DNA of 64,000 nt from Falsigemmobacter faecalis (GTDB lineage: Bacteria > Pseudomonadota > Alphaproteobacteria > Rhodobacterales > Rhodobacteraceae), in the NCBI RefSeq assembly GCF_003863335.1, contig NZ_RRAZ01000008.1, forward strand, positions 62,001-126,000, read 5' to 3'. The notes beneath the pieces are model-generated. The model was not told the origin of the DNA. It searched no databases and saw only the letters and a list, made by a program, of their open reading frames with translations. Of this stretch, positions 8,924 to 19,440 are shown piece after piece (positions within the stretch are counted from its first letter, which is position 1; each line of letters begins with the position of its first letter). The position numbers and the translations under genes were made by a program.

Positions 8924-9792
8924 CTTATTTTCTCGACCTGATCTCATCGGGCCTCGCCATCGGCGCCGTCTATGGGCTGATCGCAATGAGCTTTGCGATC
9001 ATTTATAAATCGACCGGCCTGCTGAACTTTGCCCAGGGCGAAATGGCGATGATTATCGCCTATGTGGCCTGGTCCATCTCTGTCCGGGTGGAGGGCAATC
9101 CCTTTATCGTCGCCGCAGGCTCCATCGGTTTTGCGATCCTGTTCGCTCTGATCGTTGAGCGGATCGCCATCCGCCCGATGATGGGAGAGCCGATCCTGTC
9201 GCAGATCATGGTCACCATCGGCCTTTCGGTCATCTTCCGCTCAGCCGTGGTGCTGATCTTGGACGGGCTGCCGCATAATATGGCGGTGGCTTCGGGCAAT
9301 GCGCTGGTGGATCTGGGCGGCGTGCGGCTGCGGGTGGCGCAGATCGCGGTGGTGGGCTGCCTCTTTCTCGCGATCCTGGCGATGTGGCTTTTCTTCCGCG
9401 GCTCGCGCTTTGGCGTAGCGATGCGCGCCGTGGCTGCGGATGAGGCGACCGCCCGTCTGATGGGGGTCAATATCGGCCGCATTCAGATGGCCGCCTGGGG
9501 GGCGGCGGCGGTGATGTCGGGGGCGGCAGGCGTGCTTTTTGCCATCGCCTATGAGCTGTCGCCTGCGCTCTTTCATCTTGGCCTCAAGGCCTTTCCGGCC
9601 GCTATCCTGGGTGGTCTCGACAGCATCATCGGCTCGGCCTTTGGCGGCATCGTCATCGGCATCACCGAGAACCTTGTCGGCGGCTATATCAGCTCCGGCC
9701 TGAAAGAGATCGCGGGCTTCGTGATCATCATTCTGATCCTGATGATCCGTCCCTACGGGCTTTTCGGGCAAAAACGTATCGAGAGGCTCTGA
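8920..9792 (+). CDS. ABC transporter permease, LivH-like
   Basis: Integral membrane subunit of the importer, 290 residues, with about eight hydrophobic segments. The N-terminus YFLDLISSGLAIGAVYGLIA and the stretch STGLLNFAQGEMAM are hallmarks of LivH. The cytoplasmic coupling region is RAVAADEATARLMGVN. It begins at an ATG overlapping the acyl-CoA synthetase stop and ends in a TGATG overlap with LivM, so the two permease subunits are made in step. Confidence 0.92.
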   Translation: MTYFLDLISSGLAIGAVYGLIAMSFAIIYKSTGLLNFAQGEMAMIIAYVAWSISVRVEGNPFIVAAGSIGFAILFALIVERIAIRPMMGEPILSQIMVTIGLSVIFRSAVVLILDGLPHNMAVASGNALVDLGGVRLRVAQIAVVGCLFLAILAMWLFFRGSRFGVAMRAVAADEATARLMGVNIGRIQMAAWGAAAVMSGAAGVLFAIAYELSPALFHLGLKAFPAAILGGLDSIIGSAFGGIVIGITENLVGGYISSGLKEIAGFVIIILILMIRPYGLFGQKRIERL

Positions 9793-10838
9793 TGCGCAGC
9801 GGATTTTTCAAAGAGACCATCGTTGAGCATATCCACCTCACGGATTCGCGGCTGCAAAGAGCCTGGATCCTGATTGGGCTGGCGGTTCTGCTGACCGCGC
9901 CTTTGTGGCTGAACTTCTACGGGCTGTCGCTGGTCACGCTGATGATGATCACGGCCATCGGCGCCATCGGGCTGAACATCCTGACCGGCTGGACGGGCCT
10001 GATTTCGCTGGGGCAGACCGCCTTTATGGTGCTCGGGGCCTATGCCTATGCGATCAGCACCGAGACCTGGGGCTGGCCGCCGCTTTTGGGTTTTGCGCTG
10101 GCCGGGATCGTGCCGATGCTGGCGAGTGTGCTGATCGGCATCCCCTCGCTGCGGCTGACCGGGCTTTATCTGGCGATCACCACCCTCGCCTCCTCCTTCA
10201 TCGTCAACCATCTGGTGCTGGAGTTTGACGGGCTGACCAATGGCTCTTCGGGGATCTTTGTGAACCGCCCGGTGATCTTTGGCTATGCCTTCAACTCGGA
10301 TGCGAGCCTGTTCTATCTGGTGGCAGGCTTTGGGATCCTTGCGATCCTTCTCAGCCTCAATCTGCGTCGCTCCCGCGTGGGGCGGGCCTTCTTTGCGATC
10401 CGCGACAATGACAATGCGGCCCGCGTCATGGGGATCAATCTGAGCGCCTGGAAGATCTATGCCTTCATGGTCAGCTCGTTTGTGGTGGGCATCTGCGGGG
10501 CGCTTTACGGGATTTTCCTCAGCTTCGTGACGGTGGATGGCTTTCCCTTCCTTTTGTCGATTGAGGCGCTGGCCATTCTGATCGTGGGCGGCATCGGCTC
10601 GATTGCGGGGGCGGTGCTGGGCGCGATTTTCCTCGTCGGCCTGCCGGAGCTGCTGGGGATGGTTTTCTCTTTCTTCGGACCTGAGGTGCAAAGTCTGCTG
10701 GCGACCAGTGCGCATGAGGTGAAGGGCGTGCTTTACGGGCTCATCATCATTTTCTTTCTGAGACTGCAACCCCACGGGCTCATGGGCCTGTGGTCCGATC
10801 TGAAACGCGCCTGGACGATCTGGCCGCTCAGATACTGA
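9792..10838 (+). CDS. ABC transporter permease, LivM-like
   Basis: Second permease subunit, 348 residues, with the usual ten or so hydrophobic segments. LNILTGWTGLISLGQTAFM is the LivM signature, and RDNDNAARVMGINLSAWK forms the coupling helix contacting the ATPases. It has an N-terminal extension of about 25 residues before the first membrane segment. Only 24 bases separate it from the binding-protein start. Confidence 0.92.
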   Translation: MRSGFFKETIVEHIHLTDSRLQRAWILIGLAVLLTAPLWLNFYGLSLVTLMMITAIGAIGLNILTGWTGLISLGQTAFMVLGAYAYAISTETWGWPPLLGFALAGIVPMLASVLIGIPSLRLTGLYLAITTLASSFIVNHLVLEFDGLTNGSSGIFVNRPVIFGYAFNSDASLFYLVAGFGILAILLSLNLRRSRVGRAFFAIRDNDNAARVMGINLSAWKIYAFMVSSFVVGICGALYGIFLSFVTVDGFPFLLSIEALAILIVGGIGSIAGAVLGAIFLVGLPELLGMVFSFFGPEVQSLLATSAHEVKGVLYGLIIIFFLRLQPHGLMGLWSDLKRAWTIWPLRY

Positions 10839-10862
10839 CGAGTGAACACCGGAGGAGTAAGC

Positions 10863-12014
10863 ATGACTATTCTGAAAGGACTTCTGGCGGCTGCACTTTT
10901 GGCAGCGCCTGCAGGCGCGGCCCTTGCCAATCAGGGCATCACCGATAAAGAAATTCTGCTGGGCGAGATTGAGCCGCTGACCGGCCCTCCGGGACTGCTG
11001 GGGGTTGCCCATAATCTGGGCGCGCGTCTGGCCGTTGCCGAGGCCAATGCCGAAGGCGGTATCGCCGGGCGGCAGCTGCGCCTGATCGCCGAGGACGACG
11101 GCTATGTGAACTCCCGCACCATCCAGGGCGTGCGCAAGCTGATCCACAGCGATAAGGTTTTCGCGCTGACCTCGCTTTCGGGCTCGGGTCAGGCGATTGC
11201 GGCGCTTTCTGTGGTGGAGCAGTCGGGGATCCCGACCATGATCTCCATCGGGCCGGTGCCGCAGCTGTTTGAGCCGCCGCGCGACAATGTTTTCGTCGTG
11301 GGCCAGACCTATACCGAAGGGATGCGCCAGCTGGCGCTGCATCTTGCCAAAGCTCATCCCGACAAACGCTGGGGCGTCATCCTGCAGGATGATGACTACG
11401 GCAAAGCGCTCGCCGAAGGCCTGAAACAGGCCCGCAATGATGTGAAGCTGAACATTGCTTATGAGGCGACCTATGCCCGCAACCAGAGGGACTTTGCCTC
11501 TGAAATGCTGGGGGTAAAGGACAAAGAGGTCGAGGTGCTGATCGCAGGCGGCATCATCTCGGAAAACATTGCCATGGTCAAAGAGGCCGAGCGCCTGGGC
11601 ATCTCGCCCGTCATCGCGACCTTCTGGCCTGGAAGGGTGCCGGAAGTCCTGAAGGCGATCGGTCCGGCCAGCGATGGTCTTCTGAGCGTCGATTATGTGA
11701 TGCCGCTGCAATCCGCGGGCGGTATCGCGTTTCTGGAAAAGGCCACGAAATACCTCAGCCCCGAAGAGGTGGCCCGCGTCAACCGCTATACCATGTCGGG
11801 CTATTCCTCGACCGCGACGCTGATTGCGGCCATCAAAGCCTGCGAGGCCGATCTGACCTGGGCCTGCACCATCAAAGCGCTGGAGACCAACCCGGCGATG
11901 GACACCGGTGTCATGGCGCCGATTTCCTTTGCGGGCGGCAGCCGCTTTTCAAACTCACCGGTGCATATTCTGCGCGCCGATGCTGCAACGGCGAGCTATT
12001 CTCTGGTCGAATAA
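10863..12014 (+). CDS. ABC transporter substrate-binding protein (LivK-like, periplasmic)
   Basis: Periplasmic ligand-binding subunit of the importer, 383 residues before processing. The signal peptide MTILKGLLAAALLAAPAGA is followed by a likely cleavage after ALA in front of NQGITDKEILLGEIEPLTGP, the typical opening of Peripla_BP_6 proteins. Mid-domain features include VFALTSLSGSGQAIAAL and an RNQRDFASEMLGVKD segment. ATG 10863 follows GGAGGAG at 10851-10857, better than the in-frame GTG at 10842. It is last in the operon and is followed by a hairpin at 12034-12057. The ligand cannot be told from sequence. Confidence 0.92.
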   Translation: MTILKGLLAAALLAAPAGAALANQGITDKEILLGEIEPLTGPPGLLGVAHNLGARLAVAEANAEGGIAGRQLRLIAEDDGYVNSRTIQGVRKLIHSDKVFALTSLSGSGQAIAALSVVEQSGIPTMISIGPVPQLFEPPRDNVFVVGQTYTEGMRQLALHLAKAHPDKRWGVILQDDDYGKALAEGLKQARNDVKLNIAYEATYARNQRDFASEMLGVKDKEVEVLIAGGIISENIAMVKEAERLGISPVIATFWPGRVPEVLKAIGPASDGLLSVDYVMPLQSAGGIAFLEKATKYLSPEEVARVNRYTMSGYSSTATLIAAIKACEADLTWACTIKALETNPAMDTGVMAPISFAGGSRFSNSPVHILRADAATASYSLVE

Positions 12015-12033
12015 ATCCGCGTGACACCGCAAA

Positions 12034-12057
12034 GCGCGGCAGGGCAACCTGCCGCGC
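12034..12057. terminator. Hairpin between convergent genes, probable terminator
   Basis: Perfect 10-bp inverted repeat GCGCGGCAGG / CCTGCCGCGC with a GCAA loop. It lies between the importer operon and the converging ferredoxin gene. A short run of T follows it only on the minus strand, so termination may be stronger for the ferredoxin transcript. Confidence 0.6.
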
Positions 12058-12076
12058 TCCGGCATCCAGGGGCCGC

Positions 12077-13650
<1,574 letters not shown>

Positions 13651-14048
13651 GGGTCGGATCTCCTCTGACAGGGTCAGGCGGCGGCCTGGCTGCGCGCTGT
13701 CAACAAAGCGGCAGGGCGACCGCCGGCGGCCGTACTCTCAATGCGGGGGCCGGGCCGGGAGGCTGGCTGTGGTCTGAAAGCCGCCCTGGACCGCGCCGGG
13801 AATAATGAGTGTCTGTGACATGCCGGCTCCGGATGGCACCCGTGCAGCGCGCCGCCCGCAGGCATGCGCGCCCGTGCCGGATCTGCGGCCCGCGGGGATC
13901 TGAGGGTTCAGGACGCGCGGATCACACCGGGGATCCGCAACAGCTTCGGGCAAGATTAGCACAGCCTTTCTCACATTCAAGTTGCTCCGGAAAAAAATAT
14001 ACCGAATGATCGTCTTAATAATTATGCCACGGCAGAGGAGGGCGTTTC
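13651..14048. promoter_or_regulatory. Divergent intergenic region between thiolase and MBL-fold hydrolase
   Basis: No gene is supported. The region separates divergent transcription units. Its right end holds operator site 3 and an AT-rich stretch (TTAATAATTAT) that can act as a -10 region for the MBL-fold gene. No clear promoter for the thiolase was picked out. Confidence 0.5.
14001..14020 (+). promoter_or_regulatory. Operator-like motif, site 3
   Basis: ACCGAATGATCGTCTTAATA, sharing ACCG-x4/5-TCGTCTTAAT with site 1 in the same orientation and the same relation to an AT-rich -10 region. It lies 29 bases before the MBL-fold hydrolase ATG. Confidence 0.6.
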
Positions 14049-15125
14049 ATGCAACCAGAGGTCGGTCCGGGCCCCGAAAGCGCGCTGCGGTTCCCCTTTC
14101 CCACGCCTCCCGCTGCGGGGCAGGTGCTGCAGGTGGCAGAGGGCATTTTATGGCTGCGCATTCCGCTGCCCTATCAGCTCGATCACGTGAATGTCTGGCT
14201 GATCCGCGACGGTGCCGGCTGGGCGGTGATCGACACCGGGATCCAGACCCCGGAGGCCATTTCCGCCTGGGAGGTCCTCTTCGCGGGTCCGCTGCGCGGC
14301 TTTCTTCTGACGCGGGTGATTGTCACCCATTATCACCCCGATCACATCGGACTTGCAGGCTGGCTCTGCCGGCGGTTCAACGCGCCTTTGCTGACCAGCC
14401 TGTCGAGCTATATGGCCAGCCGCGCCACCTCGGTTGCGCGGGATGAGGGGGCGGTCACGCGCTATTTCGACTTTTATCAATGCCACGGCATGACCGCGGA
14501 AACCGCAGGCGTGGTCGCCATCATGGGGCAGGACTATCTGCGCCATGTCGCGCCGCTTCCGGATACGTTTCAACGGCTTCTGATGCCGGATCTGCTGGAA
14601 ATCGGCAGCCGTTCATTTCGCGTTCTCAGCTGCGACGGCCATGCGCCCGAGCAGATCCTGCTGTATTGCGACGAAGAAAAACTGCTCTTTGCCGCCGATC
14701 AGGTACTGGAGAAGATCACGCCCAATGTCAGCGTCAGCTCAGAGGAGCGCGACTGCGATCCCCTCGGGCATTTCCTGCGCTCGCTGCGGTTTTTGCGCGC
14801 GCAGATCCCGGATGATGTGCTGGTTCTGCCGGGGCACCGACGCCCGTTTTACGGCCTTCACCGGCGCTGCGCAGAGTTTGAGGCCCATCACGAAGAGCGC
14901 TGTGACCGCATCCGCCGCGCCTGCGCGCGGCGCCCGCACAGCGTCGATGAACTGGTGCCGCTGTTGTTTGAGCGCGCGCTTGACCCCCACCAGATGGGGT
15001 TTGCCTTCACCGAAACCCTGTCGCATGTGAACCGCCTCATCCGGCGCGGGGAAATCGTCAGCCGCACCGAGGGCCGCCGGATTTTGCATGTGCCAGGCCC
15101 CGCAGCCCGCCCGACCGCCGGCTGA
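14049..15125 (+). CDS. MBL-fold metallo-hydrolase (LACTB2/thioesterase-like)
   Basis: A 358-residue metallo-beta-lactamase-fold hydrolase. The dinuclear zinc motif THYHPDHIGLAGWL (HxHxDH) lies near residue 96, further ligands are in SCDGHAPEQILL and LLFAADQVL, and the last is in LVLPGHRRPF. The C-terminal 70 residues (ALDPHQMGFAFTETLSHVNR onward) form the small helical domain of the LACTB2-like subgroup. ATG 14049 follows GCAGAGGAGGG. Such enzymes in CoA-catabolic clusters may hydrolyse thioesters or lactones; which one is not shown. It stands alone behind operator site 3. Confidence 0.82.
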   Translation: MQPEVGPGPESALRFPFPTPPAAGQVLQVAEGILWLRIPLPYQLDHVNVWLIRDGAGWAVIDTGIQTPEAISAWEVLFAGPLRGFLLTRVIVTHYHPDHIGLAGWLCRRFNAPLLTSLSSYMASRATSVARDEGAVTRYFDFYQCHGMTAETAGVVAIMGQDYLRHVAPLPDTFQRLLMPDLLEIGSRSFRVLSCDGHAPEQILLYCDEEKLLFAADQVLEKITPNVSVSSEERDCDPLGHFLRSLRFLRAQIPDDVLVLPGHRRPFYGLHRRCAEFEAHHEERCDRIRRACARRPHSVDELVPLLFERALDPHQMGFAFTETLSHVNRLIRRGEIVSRTEGRRILHVPGPAARPTAG

Positions 15126-15425
15126 GCAGACTTTGCCCGACCGCCATCTTTTTCAGCCCTTTCAGGAGGCGACCCCGATGACCCCCGTCAGGGACCGCTG
15201 GCAGATCTGCGCATCATGGACATGGCGGCCCCTGGCCGCTGACGGATCCGGGCCGCGTTTATGGCCGCATGATCGGTTGGGGGCAGGGCGGGTCGCTGGC
15301 ATCGACGGCCGGGCGGGCATTCTGAAGGCACATCGACGCGCTTCAGCGCGAGGGGGCGCTTTCCTAACGCAAAGGCCTGAAGCGGGAAGGCTCCGGGCCG
15401 GATCTTCGGGGAAGGGGGCGCGGGG
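15126..15425. other. Intergenic region without recognised gene
   Basis: Between two converging genes, the MBL-fold hydrolase and the acyl-CoA dehydrogenase. Open frames here show no recognisable family and no clear terminator hairpin was found. Confidence 0.4.
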
Positions 15426-16616
15426 TCAGATCCGCTTGGCCACTTCCTCAAGCATCACCTCTGTCGCGCCGCCGCCGATGCGCAGGATGCGGGCATCGCG
15501 GGCCATCCGCTCAATGGGTGTTCCGCGCATATAGCCGGTGCCCCCGTGCAGTTGCAGACAGCCGTGAACAACGTCATGCAGAATTTCGGGGCCCACGGAT
15601 TTGATCATCGCCGTCTCAATGCTTGCCGGACGACCGGCATCAAGAGTGGCCGCGGTCTGATAGGTCAGCGCCCGGATCAGCGCCACGCGCGAGGCAAGCT
15701 CGGCCAGCTTCTGGCGCACAACCTGTTGCTCCCACAGCGTTTTTCCAAAGGCGCGACGGGTGCGCACGTAGTCCAGCGTCAGCTCCAGCGCACGGGAGCT
15801 TTCCCCCGAACAGAACGAGCCGATCATCAGACGCTCATGCTCAAACCCGCGCATGATGGCGTAAAAACCGCGGTTTTCTTCGCCCAGCATGTTCTGCGCG
15901 GGGACGCGCATATCCTCAAAGACCAGCTCCGCCGTGTCCGAGCAGAGCCAGCCGTGCTTTTCCAGCTTTGCAGCGACCTTAAAGCCGGGGGTATCGGTCG
16001 GCACGATGAAGAGCGAGAGGCCCCGCGCGCCAGTCTCGGGGCCTGAGGTGCGCGCCGCGAGGATCAACAGATCGCCGTATACCGCATTGGTGATGAACAT
16101 TTTCGTGCCATTGATCACCCAGTGATCGCCGTCGCGCACTGCCCTGGTCCGAATGCCCGCAACATCAGAGCCCGCGCCCGCCTCGGTCACACCAATCGCG
16201 CAGACTTTGCGGCCTGAGATCAGATCGGGCAGCCATTTCGCTTTTTGCTCTGGGGTGCCAACGCGGGTGATATGGCAGGCGGACATATCGGTATGCACCG
16301 TCACCGAAGAGGTGACACCGCCAAAGCCCGAGCGCGACAGCTCTTCGCCAAAGATGACAGAGGCCATGGCCCCCATTTCGGTGCCGCCAGAAGCCTCTTC
16401 GTGCTGCATGCCGAGAAAGCCGAGATCGCCCATCCTGCGAAAGAGGGCGCGTGGAATTTTGCCCTCGCGTTCCCAGGCGTCGGCATGGGGTACGATCTCT
16501 TTTTCCACAAAACGCCGGACCTGCTCGCGCAGCATCCGGTGGCTTTCATCGAGACCCACCGGATCTGCCAGACGAAAACCCGCCTCGCTGCGCTCTGCTG
16601 ACGCTGACATATTCAT
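15426..16616 (-). CDS. Acyl-CoA dehydrogenase
   Basis: Flavoprotein that introduces an alpha,beta double bond into an acyl-CoA. At 396 residues it is full length, with N-terminal helical, middle beta and C-terminal helical domains; AIGVTEAGAGSDVAGIRT and WVINGTKMFITNA are the FAD/substrate motifs, and LQLHGGTGYMRGTPIERMARD the C-terminal one. The position that carries the catalytic glutamate in MCAD-type enzymes reads GGGATEV here, whereas FEHERLM matches the alternative glutamate position used by isovaleryl- and long-chain-type enzymes, so that residue is the likely base. ATG 16616 has GGGAGG five bases upstream. It diverges from an enoyl-CoA hydratase across operator site 4. Confidence 0.92.
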   Translation of the reverse strand: MNMSASAERSEAGFRLADPVGLDESHRMLREQVRRFVEKEIVPHADAWEREGKIPRALFRRMGDLGFLGMQHEEASGGTEMGAMASVIFGEELSRSGFGGVTSSVTVHTDMSACHITRVGTPEQKAKWLPDLISGRKVCAIGVTEAGAGSDVAGIRTRAVRDGDHWVINGTKMFITNAVYGDLLILAARTSGPETGARGLSLFIVPTDTPGFKVAAKLEKHGWLCSDTAELVFEDMRVPAQNMLGEENRGFYAIMRGFEHERLMIGSFCSGESSRALELTLDYVRTRRAFGKTLWEQQVVRQKLAELASRVALIRALTYQTAATLDAGRPASIETAMIKSVGPEILHDVVHGCLQLHGGTGYMRGTPIERMARDARILRIGGGATEVMLEEVAKRI

Positions 16617-16700
16617 CCATCCTCCCTTCCGCTTTCACCGCACCGCCTGCTGCGACCTTCCGGCGAATGATTGCATGGCTGCGGGTTTAATGCTATCCAA

Positions 16701-16720
16701 AAACCAAACGATCAGCCGGT
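16701..16720 (-). promoter_or_regulatory. Operator-like motif, site 4
   Basis: Minus-strand reading ACCGGCTGATCGTTTGGTTT, in the gap between the divergent acyl-CoA dehydrogenase and enoyl-CoA hydratase genes. On the plus strand it is followed by TTATGAAT, as at sites 6 and 8. Confidence 0.6.
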
Positions 16721-16749
16721 TTATGAATTTCAATCGAGCGGGACCTTTC

Positions 16750-17514
16750 ATGTCAGCGATTTCACTGCACCTCGATCAGGGTCTTGCGATCCTCACGCTC
16801 AGCGCACCAGGGCGCAAAAATGCCCTGGATCAGGACGACTGGAAGGCACTGCGGGTGGCGATTGCAGAGGTGGCGCAAGGCCCGGCGCGGGCGCTTTTGC
16901 TGCGCGGGGTGGGCGGAGATTTCTGCGCGGGCTTTGATCTGTCGGGGATCCGCCCCGGTGAGACCGATGCCTTTGAGGTGATCGACGGTCTGGTGAACCC
17001 GGCGCTTCAGGCGCTGCGGGCGCTGCCGATCCCAACGCTTGCGGCTGTGGAAGGGAGTTGCGTCGGCGGCGGGCTGGGGCTTGCTGCGGCCTGCGATCTG
17101 ATGGTGTTAAGCGAGACGGCCCGGCTGGGCGCGCCCTATGCGGCGATCGGCTTTTTATGCGATGCGGGCCTGCATGTTTTTCTGCGCGAGACCCTTGGCT
17201 ATCAGCGCGCCGCCTGGCTGATCTTTACCGGCAAACTCCTGCAAGCCGGGGAGGCCTTTGCCTGTGGACTTGGCTCTGTGGTGCTGCCGGGCGAGGGCTT
17301 TGCGGCGGCCACCGAAGCGCAGGCCCATGCGCTCGCCGCAGGTCCTGACATGGCGCTGCGGCTGTCAAAACAGATCCTTCGGACCGCGCGCAGCCCCGAA
17401 GAGGGGCTTCTGGCAGAGGCGCTTGGTCAGGCGCGGATCTTCAACAGTTCAGACGCGGCCGAGGGGGGCGCAGCCTTTCTGGCAGGTCGCCCGCCCCGGT
17501 TTGAGGGGCGGTGA
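16750..17514 (+). CDS. Enoyl-CoA hydratase/isomerase family protein
   Basis: Crotonase-fold enzyme of 254 residues, expected to hydrate or isomerise an enoyl-CoA. The oxyanion-hole segments are LRGVGGDFCAGFDLSGI and VEGSCVGGGLGLAAACDLM, both with the expected glycine/alanine pattern; the second catalytic glutamate position falls in RLGAPYAAIGFLCDAG, where the canonical Glu is not obvious, so the chemistry may differ from classical hydration. ATG 16750 is preferred; ATG 16723 almost touches operator site 4, and a much longer open frame reaching back to 16153 lies within the antisense of the dehydrogenase. It precedes the Rieske genes but a further operator separates them. Confidence 0.85.
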   Translation: MSAISLHLDQGLAILTLSAPGRKNALDQDDWKALRVAIAEVAQGPARALLLRGVGGDFCAGFDLSGIRPGETDAFEVIDGLVNPALQALRALPIPTLAAVEGSCVGGGLGLAAACDLMVLSETARLGAPYAAIGFLCDAGLHVFLRETLGYQRAAWLIFTGKLLQAGEAFACGLGSVVLPGEGFAAATEAQAHALAAGPDMALRLSKQILRTARSPEEGLLAEALGQARIFNSSDAAEGGAAFLAGRPPRFEGR

Positions 17515-17537
17515 CCGCGACGGATCGCTTGATCCAT

Positions 17538-17557
17538 AAAAAGGTCGGCTGTCCGGA
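17538..17557 (-). promoter_or_regulatory. Operator-like motif, site 5, before the Rieske operon
   Basis: Minus-strand reading TCCGGACAGCCGACCTTTTT; the plus strand continues with TTATAG, a fair -10 core. A perfect 14-bp palindrome, CGGGGCGCGCCCCG, follows at 17567-17580. Together they suggest that the Rieske operon has its own regulated promoter. Confidence 0.6.
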
Positions 17558-17615
17558 TTATAGTTGCGGGGCGCGCCCCGAGCGCTATGCTCAGGGTCAG
17601 ACAGGAGGACATGGG

Positions 17616-18875
17616 ATGGACGGAACCTTTGAGAACCGCTGGGATCGGCTGATCCGCCCTGGCATGGTGCATGGCTCGCTTTATTCTGATGAAGAGATCT
17701 TCCGCGAAGAGGTGGAGAAGATCTGGTTCAGGACCTGGGTTTATATCGGCCACGAAAGCGAAGTGCCGGATATCAATGACTTCGTGACCAAAACGCTGGG
17801 ACCGATGCCGGTGCTGATGGTCCGCGATCGTCATGGCGAGATTCAGCTGCTGCTGAACCGCTGCCCGCACCGCGGCAATGCGGTCTGTGTGCAGGAAAAG
17901 GGCAATCGTGCGCGCTTTACCTGCCCCTATCACTCCTGGACCTTCGCCAACAGCGGTGAGCTGATCAATTATGCCTTCCCCGAGGGGTACCAGGGCGTTG
18001 ATAAATCGAAGCTCGGCCTGGGAAAAGTGACCCGGGTAGAGCGCTATCGCGGCTTTGTGTTCGGCTCGATGGCGGCAGAAGGGCCGACGCTGAAAGAGCA
18101 TCTGGGCGGTGCGATCCGCACCATTGACCAGCTATGCAACAACTCTCCGACCGGGGAAGTTGAGATCAGCGCGGGCTTTCTGCGCCACCGCACCCGCGCA
18201 AACTGGAAGTTTATCCTTGAGAATGAATGCGACGGCTATCACCCGGCCTTCGTGCATTCCTCGATCTTTTCGGTCTCCGACAGTGCGATCGGTGATCTTT
18301 ATGGCGATAAGGCCCTGGCGGTCACCCGCGCTTTCGGCAATGGCCATACGGAGGTCGATCCGCGCCCCGAGTTTCGCAACTGCGATGTCCCGATGAGCTG
18401 GTTCGGCACCACCGCCGCGCGGCTGCCGGAATACACCCGCCAGATGATTGAAACCTATGGTGACACCCGCGCCCGTGAGATCATGATCGACGGCACACCG
18501 CATGTGATGATCTTCCCGAACCTCTTTATTGCGGAAATCCAGATCTTTGTGATCCAGCCGGTTTCGGCCGGTGAATCGATCCAGCATTGCACCGCGATCC
18601 AGTTCAAAGGCGCGCCCGATATCAATCGGCGTCTGCGCCAGCAGACCATGGGATCGGTCGGCCCGGCGGGGTTCCTGCTGGCCGATGACACCGAGATGTA
18701 TGAGCGCAACCAGCGCGGTCTTGAAATCCGTGAGCCGGAATATCTGTTTCTCAAACGCGGAGAACACCGCGAGCGGCGCGATGAGGATGGCTATCTGATC
18801 GGGCATTCGACCGACGATCTGCCCTCGCGCGAGATCTGGAAACACTACCGCGCGATCATGGAGGCCGAGGTATGA
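17616..18875 (+). CDS. Rieske non-heme iron oxygenase, large (alpha) subunit
   Basis: Catalytic subunit of an aromatic-ring-hydroxylating oxygenase, 419 residues. The Rieske 2Fe-2S ligands are in CPHRGNAVC and the later CPYHSW, spaced C-x-H-x17-C-x2-H. The mononuclear iron site is ENECDGYHPAFVHSS, which supplies the bridging aspartate and two histidines. ATG 17616 follows AGGAGGAC at 17603-17609. The gene overlaps the beta subunit by four bases. Family membership is certain; the substrate is not. An alpha/beta pair with a neighbouring SDR fits cis-dihydroxylation followed by diol dehydrogenation. Confidence 0.93.
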   Translation: MDGTFENRWDRLIRPGMVHGSLYSDEEIFREEVEKIWFRTWVYIGHESEVPDINDFVTKTLGPMPVLMVRDRHGEIQLLLNRCPHRGNAVCVQEKGNRARFTCPYHSWTFANSGELINYAFPEGYQGVDKSKLGLGKVTRVERYRGFVFGSMAAEGPTLKEHLGGAIRTIDQLCNNSPTGEVEISAGFLRHRTRANWKFILENECDGYHPAFVHSSIFSVSDSAIGDLYGDKALAVTRAFGNGHTEVDPRPEFRNCDVPMSWFGTTAARLPEYTRQMIETYGDTRAREIMIDGTPHVMIFPNLFIAEIQIFVIQPVSAGESIQHCTAIQFKGAPDINRRLRQQTMGSVGPAGFLLADDTEMYERNQRGLEIREPEYLFLKRGEHRERRDEDGYLIGHSTDDLPSREIWKHYRAIMEAEV

Positions 18876-19429
18876 GCACGGCTGAGAAAACCGAAGGCCC
18901 GCCCGATATTCTGACCGAATGGATCGGCGCGAAAAAGAGCTACCGCTATTCCGAAGATCTGCTGCTTTATCATGAGATCAGCCAGTTCATCTACCGCGAG
19001 GCGCGCCTTCAGGACCCCCATGACTATGACGGCTGGGAGGCGCTCTGGAGCGATGATGCGCTGTACTGGGTGCCGGCCAATGGGGCCGATACCGATCCTG
19101 AAAGTCGGATGTCGATGATTTATGATAACCGCTCGCGCCTCGCGCTGCGGGTGCGGCAGCTGAAGACGGGTCGGCGGCATTCGCAGACCCCGCCTTCGCA
19201 ACTGGCGCGTGTCATCTCCAATCTGGAGTTGCTGGAGGCCAAAGGCGAAGAGATCCGCGTGGCCTGCAATGTGCAGATCTTTGAAACCAACCTGCGCGGC
19301 GATGTCATGTGGGGCGCGCGCAACGAATATCATCTGCGCCGTGTGAGCGGTGCATTGAAGATCGCCTATAAAAAGGTGGTTTTGGTCAATAACAACAAGG
19401 CCATCTGGACCTTGTCGTTCCTGCTGTGA
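18872..19429 (+). CDS. Ring-hydroxylating oxygenase small (beta) subunit
   Basis: Structural subunit of the oxygenase, 185 residues, with the SnoaL/NTF2-like cone fold expected of the family. Typical segments are YRYSEDLLLYHEISQFIYRE near the N-terminus, DGWEALWSDDALYWVPAN, and YDNRSRLALRVRQLKTG. It begins inside the alpha-subunit stop (ATGA), so the subunits are translationally coupled. It carries no cofactor itself and supports an alpha3beta3 assembly in known members. Confidence 0.92.
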   Translation: MSTAEKTEGPPDILTEWIGAKKSYRYSEDLLLYHEISQFIYREARLQDPHDYDGWEALWSDDALYWVPANGADTDPESRMSMIYDNRSRLALRVRQLKTGRRHSQTPPSQLARVISNLELLEAKGEEIRVACNVQIFETNLRGDVMWGARNEYHLRRVSGALKIAYKKVVLVNNNKAIWTLSFLL

Positions 19430-19440
19430 AGGAAATCCCG

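Noticed and set aside
9753-11711. 652-codon minus-strand open frame over the LivM and binding-protein genes
   Set aside because: Shadow of clear membrane and signal-peptide genes; composition is typical of antisense of GC-rich coding DNA.
16153-16749. Long N-terminal extension of the enoyl-CoA hydratase frame
   Set aside because: It is antisense to the acyl-CoA dehydrogenase and crosses operator site 4; the crotonase fold begins at 16750.
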